This document shows, piece after piece, positions 11,821 to 22,758 of a DNA stretch of 64,000 nucleotides; positions within the stretch are counted from its first letter, which is position 1; each line of letters starts with the position of its first letter. The position numbers and the translations under genes are program-made. The notes beneath the pieces were generated by a model that was not told the DNA's origin, did no database searches, and saw nothing but the letters and a program-made list of their open reading frames with translations. This stretch comes from Sphagnum compactum (Eukaryota > Bryophyta > Sphagnopsida > Sphagnales): positions 20,388,213 to 20,452,212 of the forward strand of contig OZ234493.1 in assembly GCA_965153455.1 (NCBI GenBank). The letters run 5' to 3'.

Positions 11821-13446
11821 ATGTTGAAGAAACCGAACGGGAAATGCCTCAATGAGTCCCAACGATGCGAGATCATAGCGAAGCTGAGCAAGACGGATGC
11901 TCCCAGTAAAAGGGCTATAGCGTGCGAGTACGATGTTAGTGAAGGAGCTATCATAAAAGTGTGGGACAAGCGGGAACAAATCCTAGAGCGATTTGCCTTA
12001 ATGTCTGATGACGCTAAAGAGAAAACTTTTCGATCCTCTGTTGGTCGTTTCACCGAGCTTGAAGACATGCTTTACATCTGGATTGACAGCATGCATCGTG
12101 CCAATCATCCTGTTCCGCCATCTCTCGCCATCGCTAAAGCGAAAAGTATTGCATCGAGTTTATCGATTCCGGAAACGGACTTCAAGGCATCCTGGCAATG
12201 GCTAAGTCGATTCAGAGTGCGCCGAGGGTTGCAAAAGATGCTGCTTCACGGAGAGGGAGCTGAAGTCAACAAATCCAATCCTGGATTGTTGGCAGCTTTA
12301 GACGACCTCTACGTGATTATTGCCCAATATGATCTTGAAAACGTCTACAATATGGACAAGACCGGCTTGTTTTTTCGCCTACTACCGAGATACAGCCTTC
12401 TAATGCTAGATGAGGACATATCAACCACTAGAGGGAAGAAAAAATCCAAAGATCGGGTTTCTCTTATCGTGTGTGCCAACGCTGTGGAAATTCACAAACA
12501 AGCTAAAGCTTGGATGGACGTGGAAACGTGTTGGAAGTGGTTCAACGAAGTGTTTCTTCTAGAAGTGAAAAAACGAACCGGACGTCGGGTTCTTTTGCTG
12601 TTGGACAATGCCCCCGGACACTTTGAGGCTTTTGAATGCGACAATGTTAGGATCGTCTTCTTTCCCCCAAATTGCACAAGTTGGAAACAGCCCTGTGATA
12701 TGGGCATAATCGCAGCTCTGAAGAAGAGGTTCAAATATCTTTATCTCAAGGATGTTCTTGACTTCTATGAATTGGATGAGGAGGCGAAACTTCGAAAGAA
12801 AATGCAGGGGCGGAGATTACGACGCGGTGCTGCTGGAGTTGCATACGAAAATCCAACTCACCTACTCGATGCTGCAAGTTATGTCAAAGAAGCTTGGCAA
12901 TCCGTGTCACCAAGCTCTATAAAAAATGCATTTATCAAGGCGGAAATAATGACATTAGAAGCCGATCAGGAAGCAGTGAACGAGATCGAGGATTTAGGGA
13001 TCGAAGTTGCACAAGCTATCGCAGCTTTAAATCTTTCTGTTGGGCAAGACGAGCTTGAAGAATTTGTTCATGTCGACAATGAAAACAGTGAAGAATTCGC
13101 AGCTATAGTTTTGGAAGACGTTGAAGAGCTTTTGGAGACGATGAAGATTGTTGAAGAGAATCTGGACGATGACAATGATGATGACATTTTTACCTCTCAA
13201 GCGTCAGATTCGGGTTTAGGAAACACTGTTGTATTTAAGGGATTCGAGTCACTTTATAAACAAGTTGTTGATATAGAGGATCAATTGCTTTGCTCCGAAG
13301 TTCAAAAAGAGGCTGAGGAAACATTCGATGATCTTAAAAAGTTGTTTGAATCGTTTCAAAATAAAGTCCGGGCTGTCACCTTGAAAGCCAAATGTAAGAA
13401 TTTTCAAAACTTGCGCCAAATGACAATCCATGACATGTTGAACTAA
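11821..13446 (+). CDS. pogo/Tigger-like transposase (CENP-B-type DNA-binding, DDE_1)
   Basis: The 541-aa frame starts at the first ATG inside the element and ends TAA just before the right TIR. Residues about 8-55 look like a psq-type helix-turn-helix (EIIAKLSK...SKRAIACEYDVSEGAI). Residues about 70-135 match the CENP-B/Tc5 HTH pattern (ELEDMLYIWID...ASWQWLSRFRVRRGL). The catalytic region has NMDKTG (first Asp), LLLDNAPGH (second Asp) and QPCDMG (third Asp), with exactly 30 residues between the second and third Asp, the DD30D spacing described for pogo. The C-terminus is acidic (EENLDDDNDDD). Oddity: between CANAV and KAWMD the usual segment with LP-x-IGK and NPRCFK motifs is missing. About 25 residues of the catalytic core appear deleted in frame, so activity is doubtful. 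The gene is GC-richer than its surroundings. Confidence 0.9.
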   Translation: MLKKPNGKCLNESQRCEIIAKLSKTDAPSKRAIACEYDVSEGAIIKVWDKREQILERFALMSDDAKEKTFRSSVGRFTELEDMLYIWIDSMHRANHPVPPSLAIAKAKSIASSLSIPETDFKASWQWLSRFRVRRGLQKMLLHGEGAEVNKSNPGLLAALDDLYVIIAQYDLENVYNMDKTGLFFRLLPRYSLLMLDEDISTTRGKKKSKDRVSLIVCANAVEIHKQAKAWMDVETCWKWFNEVFLLEVKKRTGRRVLLLLDNAPGHFEAFECDNVRIVFFPPNCTSWKQPCDMGIIAALKKRFKYLYLKDVLDFYELDEEAKLRKKMQGRRLRRGAAGVAYENPTHLLDAASYVKEAWQSVSPSSIKNAFIKAEIMTLEADQEAVNEIEDLGIEVAQAIAALNLSVGQDELEEFVHVDNENSEEFAAIVLEDVEELLETMKIVEENLDDDNDDDIFTSQASDSGLGNTVVFKGFESLYKQVVDIEDQLLCSEVQKEAEETFDDLKKLFESFQNKVRAVTLKAKCKNFQNLRQMTIHDMLN

Positions 13447-13479
13447 ATAAATTTGAACCCTATTTTTTCGAGAAAATAA

Positions 13480-13504
13480 TGCGTACTTAGGCGGGAGGCT
13501 ACTG
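13480..13504 (-). repeat. right terminal inverted repeat
   Basis: Perfect 25-bp inverted partner of 11,711-11,735; followed by TA. Confidence 0.95.
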
Positions 13505-13506
13505 TA

Positions 13507-14797
13507 CTAGATCACACCCCAAGTAAGTTACACTACTTGCACAATATTTACTTGTGTAACTGACATTCATGAAATATTCCCATAGTTAAATCCCACCTCC
13601 CCCCCATCCTAAGTTACACATAGTTAGAAATGAATTATTTATGTGAACTTGACTAGATCTTAGGTAAACAAATTCTAAAAAATTTATTGACTTGTTCATG
13701 GAAGGATGATAGTTTTAAAAGGATAATATGTGATGTAATATTTTGGCTTGTAGTTGATAAATGAGAATGTTTAAGAAATGTGTATGAATGGGATTCATAA
13801 TCCATTCATTTTTTTTTTCGAATACATAAGAGGTTGTGAGTGAAATTTTGATCTCATAATTTTTTCTTTTCATAATTTTTATTTTGTTATTTTATGTTCA
13901 ATTTGGAATAAGCCTTTTGTGAACAAACCTATGATGCAATAAATTTGTGTGCCCTTTTGATTATGAAAGTGCTCACAAAAACAAACCTATGTCTTTTTAT
14001 GAAATGATCCTCATAAAACAAAATTTTAAACATGTGCGGTGAGCTCCTCAATGAGTGTAACTCGCATAAAAATCAAAATTTTAAGCATATGAATGACCAT
14101 TGCCCAAAAATATATAAGTTTCATCTCTTATATTTGTAAAATGTTTGGTATGTTGTGTGAGTGTTATGTGAGAATTTAGTTGCATAACCTACTTATGTGA
14201 TAATAGGGGCTTAATTCAAAAATTTCAAAATTAACCCTCACAAGCTTGGACTTTTCTTAAACTAGAATCACATCCAATCAAACAAATAAACATACACCTA
14301 TCTTGTTAGACATCCGTGTCTCAATTTTATCACATATTAAGTTGCCTATATATCATCCTCTGCTTGGATGAAGAGTGACCCATATCCAGATGCAATTTGT
14401 GATGCATCCACATGCTGGATGTGAAATTACATAACCGTAACCAACCAACTCTTGTCACTTACCTAGTCCATACATCACCATAGCCCATACTGCTTCTCAC
14501 ACACATTGCATCCTTTTTGTGATGAATTATGCATCCCAAGAAGTGATAAATTTTTAGAATCATTCCATTTGAAGGTTTGGGTTGCTTTTCATTATTTTGA
14601 AATCTGCAACTTGATCCCTTGGACTTCACACCATTGTCATTGGGGCCACGGGACCTTTGGCTTACATGGTCCAGTAAGCGTGGCTGTAAACTCTAAAATC
14701 GGATGTAGACTTGAGGTACAATAGGGTCATCTCACACGATCGGATTCACTTTGTTGGCCTTGCCTTGGTAGGCATGGATATTGTGTTTAGATTCATT
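13507..14797. other. non-coding stretch
   Basis: AT-rich DNA with no supportable gene. The short frame near 14,506 has no recognisable motif. Confidence 0.45.
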
Positions 14798-15063
14798 ACA
14801 GAGTATAGTAGCTTAAGGGATTTTGGCCCCTAGGTAATAGAACTATTTTTATACGAGGACTTCTGAAATATGATATTTTGGCTTGTGTTGAAACTTGAGA
14901 TTAGTTATAGAGTTATAGTTTGAAGGATTTTGGTCTCTTTTAGAAGATTTTTTTGAAGATTATAGTTTTGAGTGGTGAAACATTTGAGTTTTCATAATTC
15001 CTCTTTTGCCTTAAGATACCTTTAAAATGTAAATGGCAAGGCCATAGTGTGACACACCCTTGT
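14798..15063 (+). repeat. dispersed repeat family A, copy 1
   Basis: About 266 bp, starting ACAGAGTATAGTAGCTTAAG and ending near GTGACACACCC. Matches 56,953-57,220 in the same orientation at roughly 85% by eye. Non-coding; probably a short non-autonomous element. Confidence 0.8.
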
Positions 15064-15321
15064 TGCTAGTGGCAGTATTTGGCCCCACTTAGGGGGCTAC
15101 GTGAAGTACCACTTGTCTGAGAATTTGACATGAACTGCGGGCCATTGTATGTGCGGTATAGGACCTAGGTAACAACGAACAATGTTGTAGTGGTCCTTTG
15201 GTACTTTCTTCTTACTATGAAGTTATATTGTCCTTACAATGGATATGAACCCTCTTAGGAAGGGGTACCTCTTATAGCCCAGGTCTACAATGGTGACAAA
15301 CAGTTTTAAGGATAGAACAAC

Positions 15322-15480
15322 ATGTTTCCATGATGTTCCCAATGTGTTTTCACAGGTGCCCAATGGTTCCTAAAAAGTTTTCCAAGTTCTCAATGTGTTC
15401 CTCAAGATGTTCCCAATAGCCACCACACTTTATCCCATTGCTTTGGCCCAAAGTTGAGCTTTCACAACTTACAAAGGTGG
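15322..15480 (+). repeat. dispersed repeat family B, copy 1
   Basis: Rich in GTTCCCAATGTGTTCC-type submotifs and ending with CCAAAGTTGAGC...TTACAAAGG. Related copies lie at 16,555-16,703 (plus) and at 57,349-57,455 and 57,857-58,000 (minus). Confidence 0.7.
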
Positions 15481-16084
15481 CCCAAAGGGAAGCACCTCCA
15501 TACTTCTATTTGGGGAGTGTGCAATGTTTCAAATTGGTTTTCGGCCAATCAAAATAGCTCTTTGCAAAAAAATAGAAAATAAAAAATCGGTTGCACTCCT
15601 CTGGAACAATTTTTTTTTGGCTCATGGAAATAATTTTTTGGGCCCATGAATTATTTTTTCATGGTGCCATCTGTGGCAAATTTACCCCTCAACACCCTCT
15701 TCTTGAGGTTATTGTAGAATTTATCAATTTCATTACGCCACCAAATCATCAATATGTGCCTAAATTAAATTACCTTCTTAATTTGTCATTTCTGTACAGA
15801 AACCACCCCCCCAAACAAATGACACTATAATATACTTTATTAGATGGATGAAGATGGGAAATTAATTTTTAGGGGGGTATGCCTTACATGTTGTGGTTGG
15901 AGAATTTTGCCATTGCATTTGGTGCACTCTACAGCAAAGGAGTTATTATATTACGTTAATTAGTGTGATGCAAATTAATTAGTTGGGGGGTGCCTTCCAA
16001 GTTGAAAATTTTCTTTTGCAATGATTCTTGATTGGCCCATCGCAAAATGTTCTGTAATTTTCAAGACTCCCCCAATGTCGAAAT
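15481..16084. other. non-coding stretch
   Basis: AT-rich sequence between repeat copies. Nothing recognisable. Confidence 0.4.
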
Positions 16085-16318
16085 ACTTTACCTTAGGGTC
16101 AGTTTTGTCATTTAATAATTTTTAAAATAGTGAAATGAATTTTTGTGAAAATATGAAGTTGATGTATGAAAAACCATCATAATTATTGCAGGCTACAATC
16201 TGAATAATTTCATTCCTCATACAACAATATCAGTAGATCATGGGATGTTTTAAAAAATTCAAATAAAAAAGAATTATATTTTGTTGGAAAAATGAATCTT
16301 GTCAATGTGGAAACATAC
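16085..16318 (+). repeat. dispersed repeat family D, copy 1
   Basis: About 234 bp beginning CTTTACCTTAGGGTCAG, with a shared AAATAGTGAAATGAA core and GTCAATGTGGAAA end. Repeated directly at 16,992-17,234 with roughly 80% identity. Confidence 0.75.
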
Positions 16319-16554
16319 GGTTCTCTTTTTGAGTTAATTAATATTTAAAATTTGTTAATTTCCTTATTAATATCTCAACTTTTGTTGAATGCAAAAATAA
16401 TTATAAAATGGGGGTGGAATTGAATTTTTTTTAATTATTTAAAGATTGGACAATGGATTGTCAAACTGGCAATGAGGAATTGAGCACACACCCAATAGAC
16501 CATTTTTTTCTTTGGGTGTGGGTGAGGGCAGTGTCGGAATTTTTAAAAAAAAAA

Positions 16555-16703
16555 TGTTCCCAATGTGTTCCCATCAGGTTCCAACTGAGTTCTCAACATG
16601 TTATTGAAGTTCTCAATGTGTTCCTCAACATGTTCCCAATAGCACCTCACTTTGTCTCATATGTTGTTGCCCAAACGTTGTCCTTTTGGAACCTATATAG
16701 ATG
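16555..16703 (+). repeat. dispersed repeat family B, copy 2
   Basis: Shares TGTTCCCAATGTGTTCC, TTCTCAATGTGTTCCTCAA and a terminal CCTATATAG segment with the other family B copies. Confidence 0.7.
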
Positions 16704-16991
16704 AACAAATATTGGCACATATATGTTTCTATGTTTGTTTGTTTGTTTTTTTCTTTTTTTTTCCCTTTTTTTTGACACAAATAAAAATGATGCCAATTGC
16801 ACTTTGATGAAGTTAAGGGAGTTGAGTAGGGTACTTTTATAGTATTAAAAGAATTATTATTCCTCTCCCTCACCAAGTTGCTAATTTTTTCATGTGCACA
16901 TACTAGACAAAGGCTTGATTTCTTTGTAACCAAGACCCCTTGAATGTGGAAAAAAGAAAACAGGGAAAGAAAAAAAAGTGTTTATATATAT

Positions 16992-17234
16992 ATACCTTAC
17001 CCCAAGGTCAATTTCGTCATTAAATAATCCTCAAAATAGTGAAATGAAATTTTGTGAAAATATGAAGTTTGACATGTTGAAAATCATCATAATTATCATA
17101 GGCTTACACTTTGAATAATTTCACTACTCATATCACAATATTATAGTAGATAATGGAAAAATATATAATTTCAAAAATTAAAAAACTAATTCATTTTTTG
17201 AGAAAATAGAAATCCTTATGTCAATGTGGAAATT
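16992..17234 (+). repeat. dispersed repeat family D, copy 2
   Basis: Direct repeat of 16,085-16,318, 907 bp downstream, in the same orientation. Confidence 0.75.
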
Positions 17235-17239
17235 GACCC

Positions 17240-19110
17240 TAGGCTATATGGTATATAAAACTTTTGACACAATTTTCGAATGTTTATCAAAAACTTAAAA
17301 AATTCAAATATTATTATTAAATTGGCCCAAGTACTGTTAGTGTTTTGTTTGTGCAAAATGTTCTGTGAAAAAGGGGATATTTTCATCATAGTATTTCAGG
17401 ATAGCACCATCACTTGTACGGTTGAGATGGACCAAAATCAACAGTAGACATTTGTTGTGAATGAAACACCCCCCTTGAAGGGAGACTAAGACAAACGTCC
17501 ATGTGCCATCCCTGGTGCAGGGTGGGGCCCCCCAAATTACGGACCCCCAAACCTTGACCGTTGATCTGAATGGATTGCAACCCTACAACCCATGGAGGTC
17601 CTTAGTTGTAAACCCATGAAAGACCCCACATCTCACACCTTGGACCTTGGGCTCCACTCTCAGTTCATTTTGCCTTGACACGAAGGTCTTACATTCAGCT
17701 CTAAAAGAGGGAGGCCATAGCTCACCCACCCCGCCCCTACCATTGATACGACCACTTTTTCATGATTATCATAGTACCTATCCATTCCTTCATTTTCTTG
17801 TCGAATATTTTTTTTTTCATTTTTTCATTCCTGCAATAACAATAAAAATTTCTTAAAATACCGGCACTTTCAAAGACCTGGCCATGTAGACTTGGAATAA
17901 ACAAAATATCCATGTACATATTAAACAACAATATAATTTCTAGAATTTCTGGCATTGTGGACAGCTAATTTTGAAAAAAATCAGCATTTATTGAAAAATT
18001 ATTTAATTATTGCTGGAATGGTAAAGGTACTATCGGAATGCCCTCCATTCTTCATTATTTTGAGATGTTCATATTTCTGACACAAAATTGTATATGGCTC
18101 ATCCTTTTTGGGCCCTGCGCCCACAGGGACAGGGACTATGGCATTCAATCCAACTTTTGGAAGTTTTACCTTATTAGAACTGGTTTCATATTAGGCGAAC
18201 CGGTTTCTTTGGTGAAAGTGTTTAGACTGTTTAAAGTGGAACAGATGTTTTTTGGTGTTCAGAGTGTGGACACAGTAGGTAGATGTACAACATCTTATTT
18301 ATTGGCAGGGCCAGCATGTTTGTGATGCCTTGTTTCCTAGTGTTACCTCCAATAACTAAAAGAAGAAAAACCTCGGATAAGTAGCAAGAGCAAGCTCAAC
18401 TGCACTTTTCTCAAGGTCTTTAGAGTTGTAGGTTTCAAATACTTTTTCAATTACCTACCTACTAGTGTACATGGTCACTCCCATGTCAATAATAGGTTGA
18501 ATATAATTGATGGCATTAGTTTGACATAATAAGGATTTGAACCTTGCAACCACTTGCAAGTTGGCGGGCGACAATAGTAGCAACACATTACATGAAAGCT
18601 GGATCACAAAGCCTAATTTGCAAAAGATTGTGTACAATTGAGACGAAAACATGTGTGTGGCATTCTTTTAGTTTTCAAGAGATCTTCTCCCAAAATACTT
18701 GACGCCTATCATACTCTAGCAGGTGTACTTGTACGGTGACACCAATGCTTTGTGTTTTTCCTTTTTCTAATCAATTTATTTAATACTTTGCTTCTCCAAT
18801 CTTATGTGATGGAAAGGTTGGTCCTTTGTTGGAAGCATTACTTAGCATTGAAATTTTAGTAACCCAGTTGAATATCTAACCCTCTCCCTTTATGGAGAAA
18901 AATACCTCCAATTGTTCTTTTGGTGGTTTGTCACATGAACAACTCGTGGTTTGATTCTTGGGTAGGGACATTTTTACTTTTAAAAATGATTTCACATTTT
19001 TCTGCACTTTGGGTTTCATCTTCTTGTCAATTCTTCTTTGAACTGGAGGCCCATTTCTTTTCCCAAAAGGTACTTTAGAGTTCAAAACCTTTTCTTTTCC
19101 CTCACCTCAG
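17240..19110. other. non-coding stretch
   Basis: No supportable gene. Short frames (for example near 17,647 and 18,038) lack recognisable motifs and codon structure. Confidence 0.4.
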
Positions 19111-19111
19111 T

Positions 19112-19305
19112 AGTACATGATACTGGAATACCTTGGCAGCTTTGACACTAATTATTTTCAGAAATGTTGAGATTTTGAAAAGAATAATTTTGTGAAGGAA
19201 CAAAATTTTATAAAAGGAAAAATTGAGAACCTCCAAGAATATTCTGGAATATACTATTTTTCTGGAAATGGAATCTTCAATATAAAGCAATTATTCAACA
19301 CTGGG
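19112..19305 (+). repeat. dispersed repeat family C, copy 1
   Basis: About 190 bp starting near GGCAGCTTTGACACTAATTA and ending TTATTCAACA. Similar copies lie at 57,588-57,775 and 58,228-58,395, all in plus orientation. AT-rich and non-coding. Confidence 0.7.
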
Positions 19306-19309
19306 ACTG

Positions 19310-21740
19310 TTGAACTTGGCATGGCTCTAGGGTACCTTATCCTGCTTTCATAATTTTGTATTTTCTTTCAGTTTCCTTTTTCAGAATGCAATTTTCTAAT
19401 GTCAGCAAAGAATTATAGGTACTCACAAGAAAATAACATATTCATTACTGATTCAACATCCCTAGTACCGACCCCACCTAAAGCACTCCAAGAAGTTTCT
19501 GACTGTGTTCGGAAATAGGATGGCACTTTAAATTTCTCAATAATAGAGTTATCCATAAAGTCACCTTGTCTTCACCCTGTCTTTGGGCCTGCTTTCGCTC
19601 CCTATCCCCTCTTCCAGTGGTATCCACAAAGTAACGAAATTTCATTGAATCTCACTATGAAATGCGGAAACTGAGCATTTAATGCACAAGGTTCGAGAGC
19701 AATTATAATAACAGGTAGGAGCACTGAAAATATATTTGGCAGGAGTGGAGACACTCCGGAAAAAGGAAAGAGAGGATGAAACTCAGTTTATCACTAAATT
19801 TGTTGGAAAAAATAGTTTGGGTCATAGTTATTTTGCTTTGTAAAATTTTCATTCCCAGTTACATGTTTGCTGCCTTATTATGCCGAAACTGGCCGTTCTA
19901 ATTCCGAGACTTTCCGGATAGCTCTAATGCCTCTACAAAAAAAAGGGGGGGGGGGAAGAGGAGGGCAGGAGGGCACCTTAGGCCTACAAGAGGCTTCTGA
20001 CAGCTACTACCCATCTTAGGCCCCTTTTTTTACTAACAATCCCGCCCTGGGACAATACCCTAGAGTTTTTCAAGGAAAGCAATTCGCATAATCCTCGTGT
20101 TGGGCAGTTCTTGACTTTAATGAACAACCTTTAGTTCCAGTTCTTAAAAAATATTACAATGGTTCCAGTCCCCAAAAAAATGGAACCTCGAGTCTGGTTC
20201 TGACCCAGTTGTTGAAAAAACGAAAATCCAGGTTTCAGTATTGGTGCTGAAATCAGACGCAGTTCCCCATAACTCGGTCTGGAATCAACGGTTAACTGTT
20301 GGTTAACCTCCAGTTAGCCGTGGATTCCAAACTAATTCGAAAAATTAAAATCTGGTTTCAGTTGTAGAACCAAGTTGAGGTTTCAATTAACTTCCCAAAA
20401 CCAATCAGCCTGATTTTAGAGCCAGTTCCGGTTGCAAAAATTGGGTTGGTTTTATTCTCGATTCTGATTCTAGTTCCAAAACTGGATCCAAAATCATACT
20501 CGGTTCTAGTTCGGGCTTTACTAATCAGAACTGGAACTGACGATTCTAACCATGTAATTGCCCTGCATGGGTAAAGATGTGCTCCAAATTTTGTAACGGG
20601 CACAATGCACAGCATAATTTTTCGTCCACTGTTTGGGCTGTGTTTTGAAAGATCTGGGCAGGAATTCTGTTTTTTGAAATTCCCCCCATTTTTTCAAAAT
20701 TTATTTCATTTTTTCACTAGCGAAGACCAAATTTCTTTTGGAGCAAGCCTTTTTTTTTTGTTGGGTAAAGCCCTTGGCTTCATGCTTTATTGGAATTGGG
20801 CCAATGCTCGGCTCCGCCTTGTGCGAGCCCTTATTCCGGGAAAGCCCATGCGCTCCAAGTTTAAACTACAGGAAATCACCACCAAAGTTTGACCTGCCCA
20901 AACCAGGAAATGATCATACATGGGTTTTACTCCAGAGAAATTTTGGACTTCTTATTTTTCATGGTCATAGTTCAAATGGTACTCTACCTAACTTGGCAAC
21001 TTAATAGACACATGTATGTCAAATAATTAATTAATCTAAAAAAATCATTTCCACAAACAGAATATATATTCCTGAAAATTCCATAATTTTCTTTTGGCAT
21101 TTTTTCATTTGGAGTTTTTTTTTGGGTGAAAATTTCAACATTTCTGAAACTAATATAATTAGTGTCCAAACTTCCAAAGGCATTATTAAATAAATAAATA
21201 AATAAATAAAGGTGTACATCAAGGGAATAGACTCAGGGATTTAAGAAAATAATAATTCTGCTGTAGCACAAGGTTCCAATCCACTATAAGAAGAAAATCT
21301 GTTTCAAAGTTATGAAAGTTGAAAATCTGAACCATATTTTTCTTCATGTTTGAGCCTGATTTAGAATCTTGAGGATTTCAGACCAAAAAAGCCAAAGTCT
21401 CTTAAATAAATATGGCAAAATAGTTTCAAAGAATGAAAGAATCTTGCCATTTCAAATTTGGCTCTGTGTCACAATTTGGCGAAATTTCGCACAAAAGAAT
21501 TTGGTAGCTAACAATGCTAATCGCCACCCCCAGAAAAAATGAAATAAAATCCCCATATTTAAGAAAACAAAGAAGTTATTATGTACCTAGGATGTACCTT
21601 ATTTGGCAAGCAAATTGTGTCAATAATTTAACAAACAAAAAAAAAAGGGTTACTACTAAAATTGTCGAGGAATATTACAACACAAAGGGCATCAAATCAT
21701 AAGAAAAAAACAAAAAAATAAAATAAAAATAAAATCAGGG
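19310..21740. other. non-coding stretch upstream of the F-box/LRR gene
   Basis: Contains a poly-A/poly-G junction near 19,938-19,962, a degenerate GGTTCC(A/G)-type sequence at about 20,160-20,560 with alternating GTTCTGA/GGTTCCAG motifs on both strands, and an (AAAT)n run near 21,188-21,210. No coding region is supported. Confidence 0.45.
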
Positions 21741-21813
21741 CCCGGTTTGAACTTGGCTCGTCACGTCAAGCTTTTCGGCTATGGCGAATGTCGCGCGCCT
21801 TGTTCCCATGGCT

Positions 21814-21851
21814 ATGTCGTCGTAGTCGTCGTCGTCGTCGTTGTCGTCGTT
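21814..21851 (+). repeat. (GTC)n microsatellite in the presumed 5' leader
   Basis: About a dozen GTC/GTT triplets about 0.9 kb upstream of the F-box/LRR start codon. The open frame through it (poly-valine) has no ATG start and is not taken as coding. Confidence 0.8.
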
Positions 21852-22758
21852 CCCCGTCTTCTGCGACCTCCTCTGCTCTCCTCTCATCTTTCTGCAAACT
21901 GGAATCGTATTCCCCTGTGTTTCTTCTCTACTTTGTGTCTTGATACCATCTCCTTCGGTGAACTGAGTCGCTCGTATTACCCCAGAGTCTTTTCCCCGAT
22001 CCGCCTGTGCAGGTGTGCTGTTTTTTTGTACAAAGTTGGACGGTTTGTCGCTCTTTTTCCTGGATCCGTTCTTCTTTGGTTGTTCTATAGTCTTTTGTTT
22101 TCTGGTTGCGGATTTTTCTGGTAGTCATTACGGCGATTGTTGGTAAAACTGTTTTTTTTTCGTTTTTTTTTTTGCTTTTTTGCACTGTTGTTGTTAGTCT
22201 TTGGTGGCGGGAGATTCTTAGGTTAGGGTTTGTAGTAGATGTCTTGTGGTTTTCTGATGTGCTTGTGGGAGGAGGAGAGTTACAGATCTTGTTGAACAAA
22301 CATTATTGTCCTCGGCAACAAACAAACGCGAAGGAGGCGGAGGAGGAGCGTAGCGGGGTTTTCTACGCGTCTTTATTAGCAATAGATTGGGGGTTGTTTT
22401 GTTTGTTTGTTTCCTCCTCGAGCGTTGTTGTTCCTGTGACGAAGGTGCGGAGGAAGTAGAATTTTGTTCATAGGAGGCTGACTTCTTGTCCATTTTGTAA
22501 TGAGGTTGCAGAGAAGGTTTCTTGGTGTCGGTAGGGTAGAGAAGCTGCTCGTGGTCTTATTGTCGGTTTTGAGAAGCTCGCGGTTCGGGGGTGGTTGAGT
22601 ATGCAGGACGACGACAGTCTACAGTTTTCTATACTACATATCCATGCCTGGCGTGTGGAAACTGTCATCCGAACTATCGTTTTCAGTGGTAATTGAGTGC
22701 AATTCCGTAGCTTCGTTCGACATCATAGTAGCGACGAAGCTCTCGACTGGAGGCCTGT

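Larger units (their letters stand above)
11711..13504 (+). mobile_element. pogo/Tigger-like DNA transposon, structurally complete
   Basis: The element starts CAGTAGCCTCCCGCC at 11,711 and ends with its reverse complement at 13,504. The terminal inverted repeats are perfect over 25 bp (11,711-11,735 and 13,480-13,504) and are flanked by TA on both sides (11,709-11,710 and 13,505-13,506), as expected of Tc1/mariner/pogo insertion. Length is 1,794 bp. A second, inverted, 17/19-matching copy of the TIR core lies at 11,756-11,774. The single open frame at 11,821-13,446 encodes the transposase. Perfect TIRs and an unbroken frame point to recent transposition. Confidence 0.93.

Noticed and set aside
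11821-13446. Host-domesticated CENP-B-like gene
   Set aside because: Intact TIRs and TA duplications immediately flank the frame, so it is a transposon gene in place, not an exapted one.
21747-22124. 125-aa frame with a poly-valine run upstream of the F-box gene
   Set aside because: It has no ATG start and the valine run is the (GTC)n microsatellite; more likely promoter or 5' leader.
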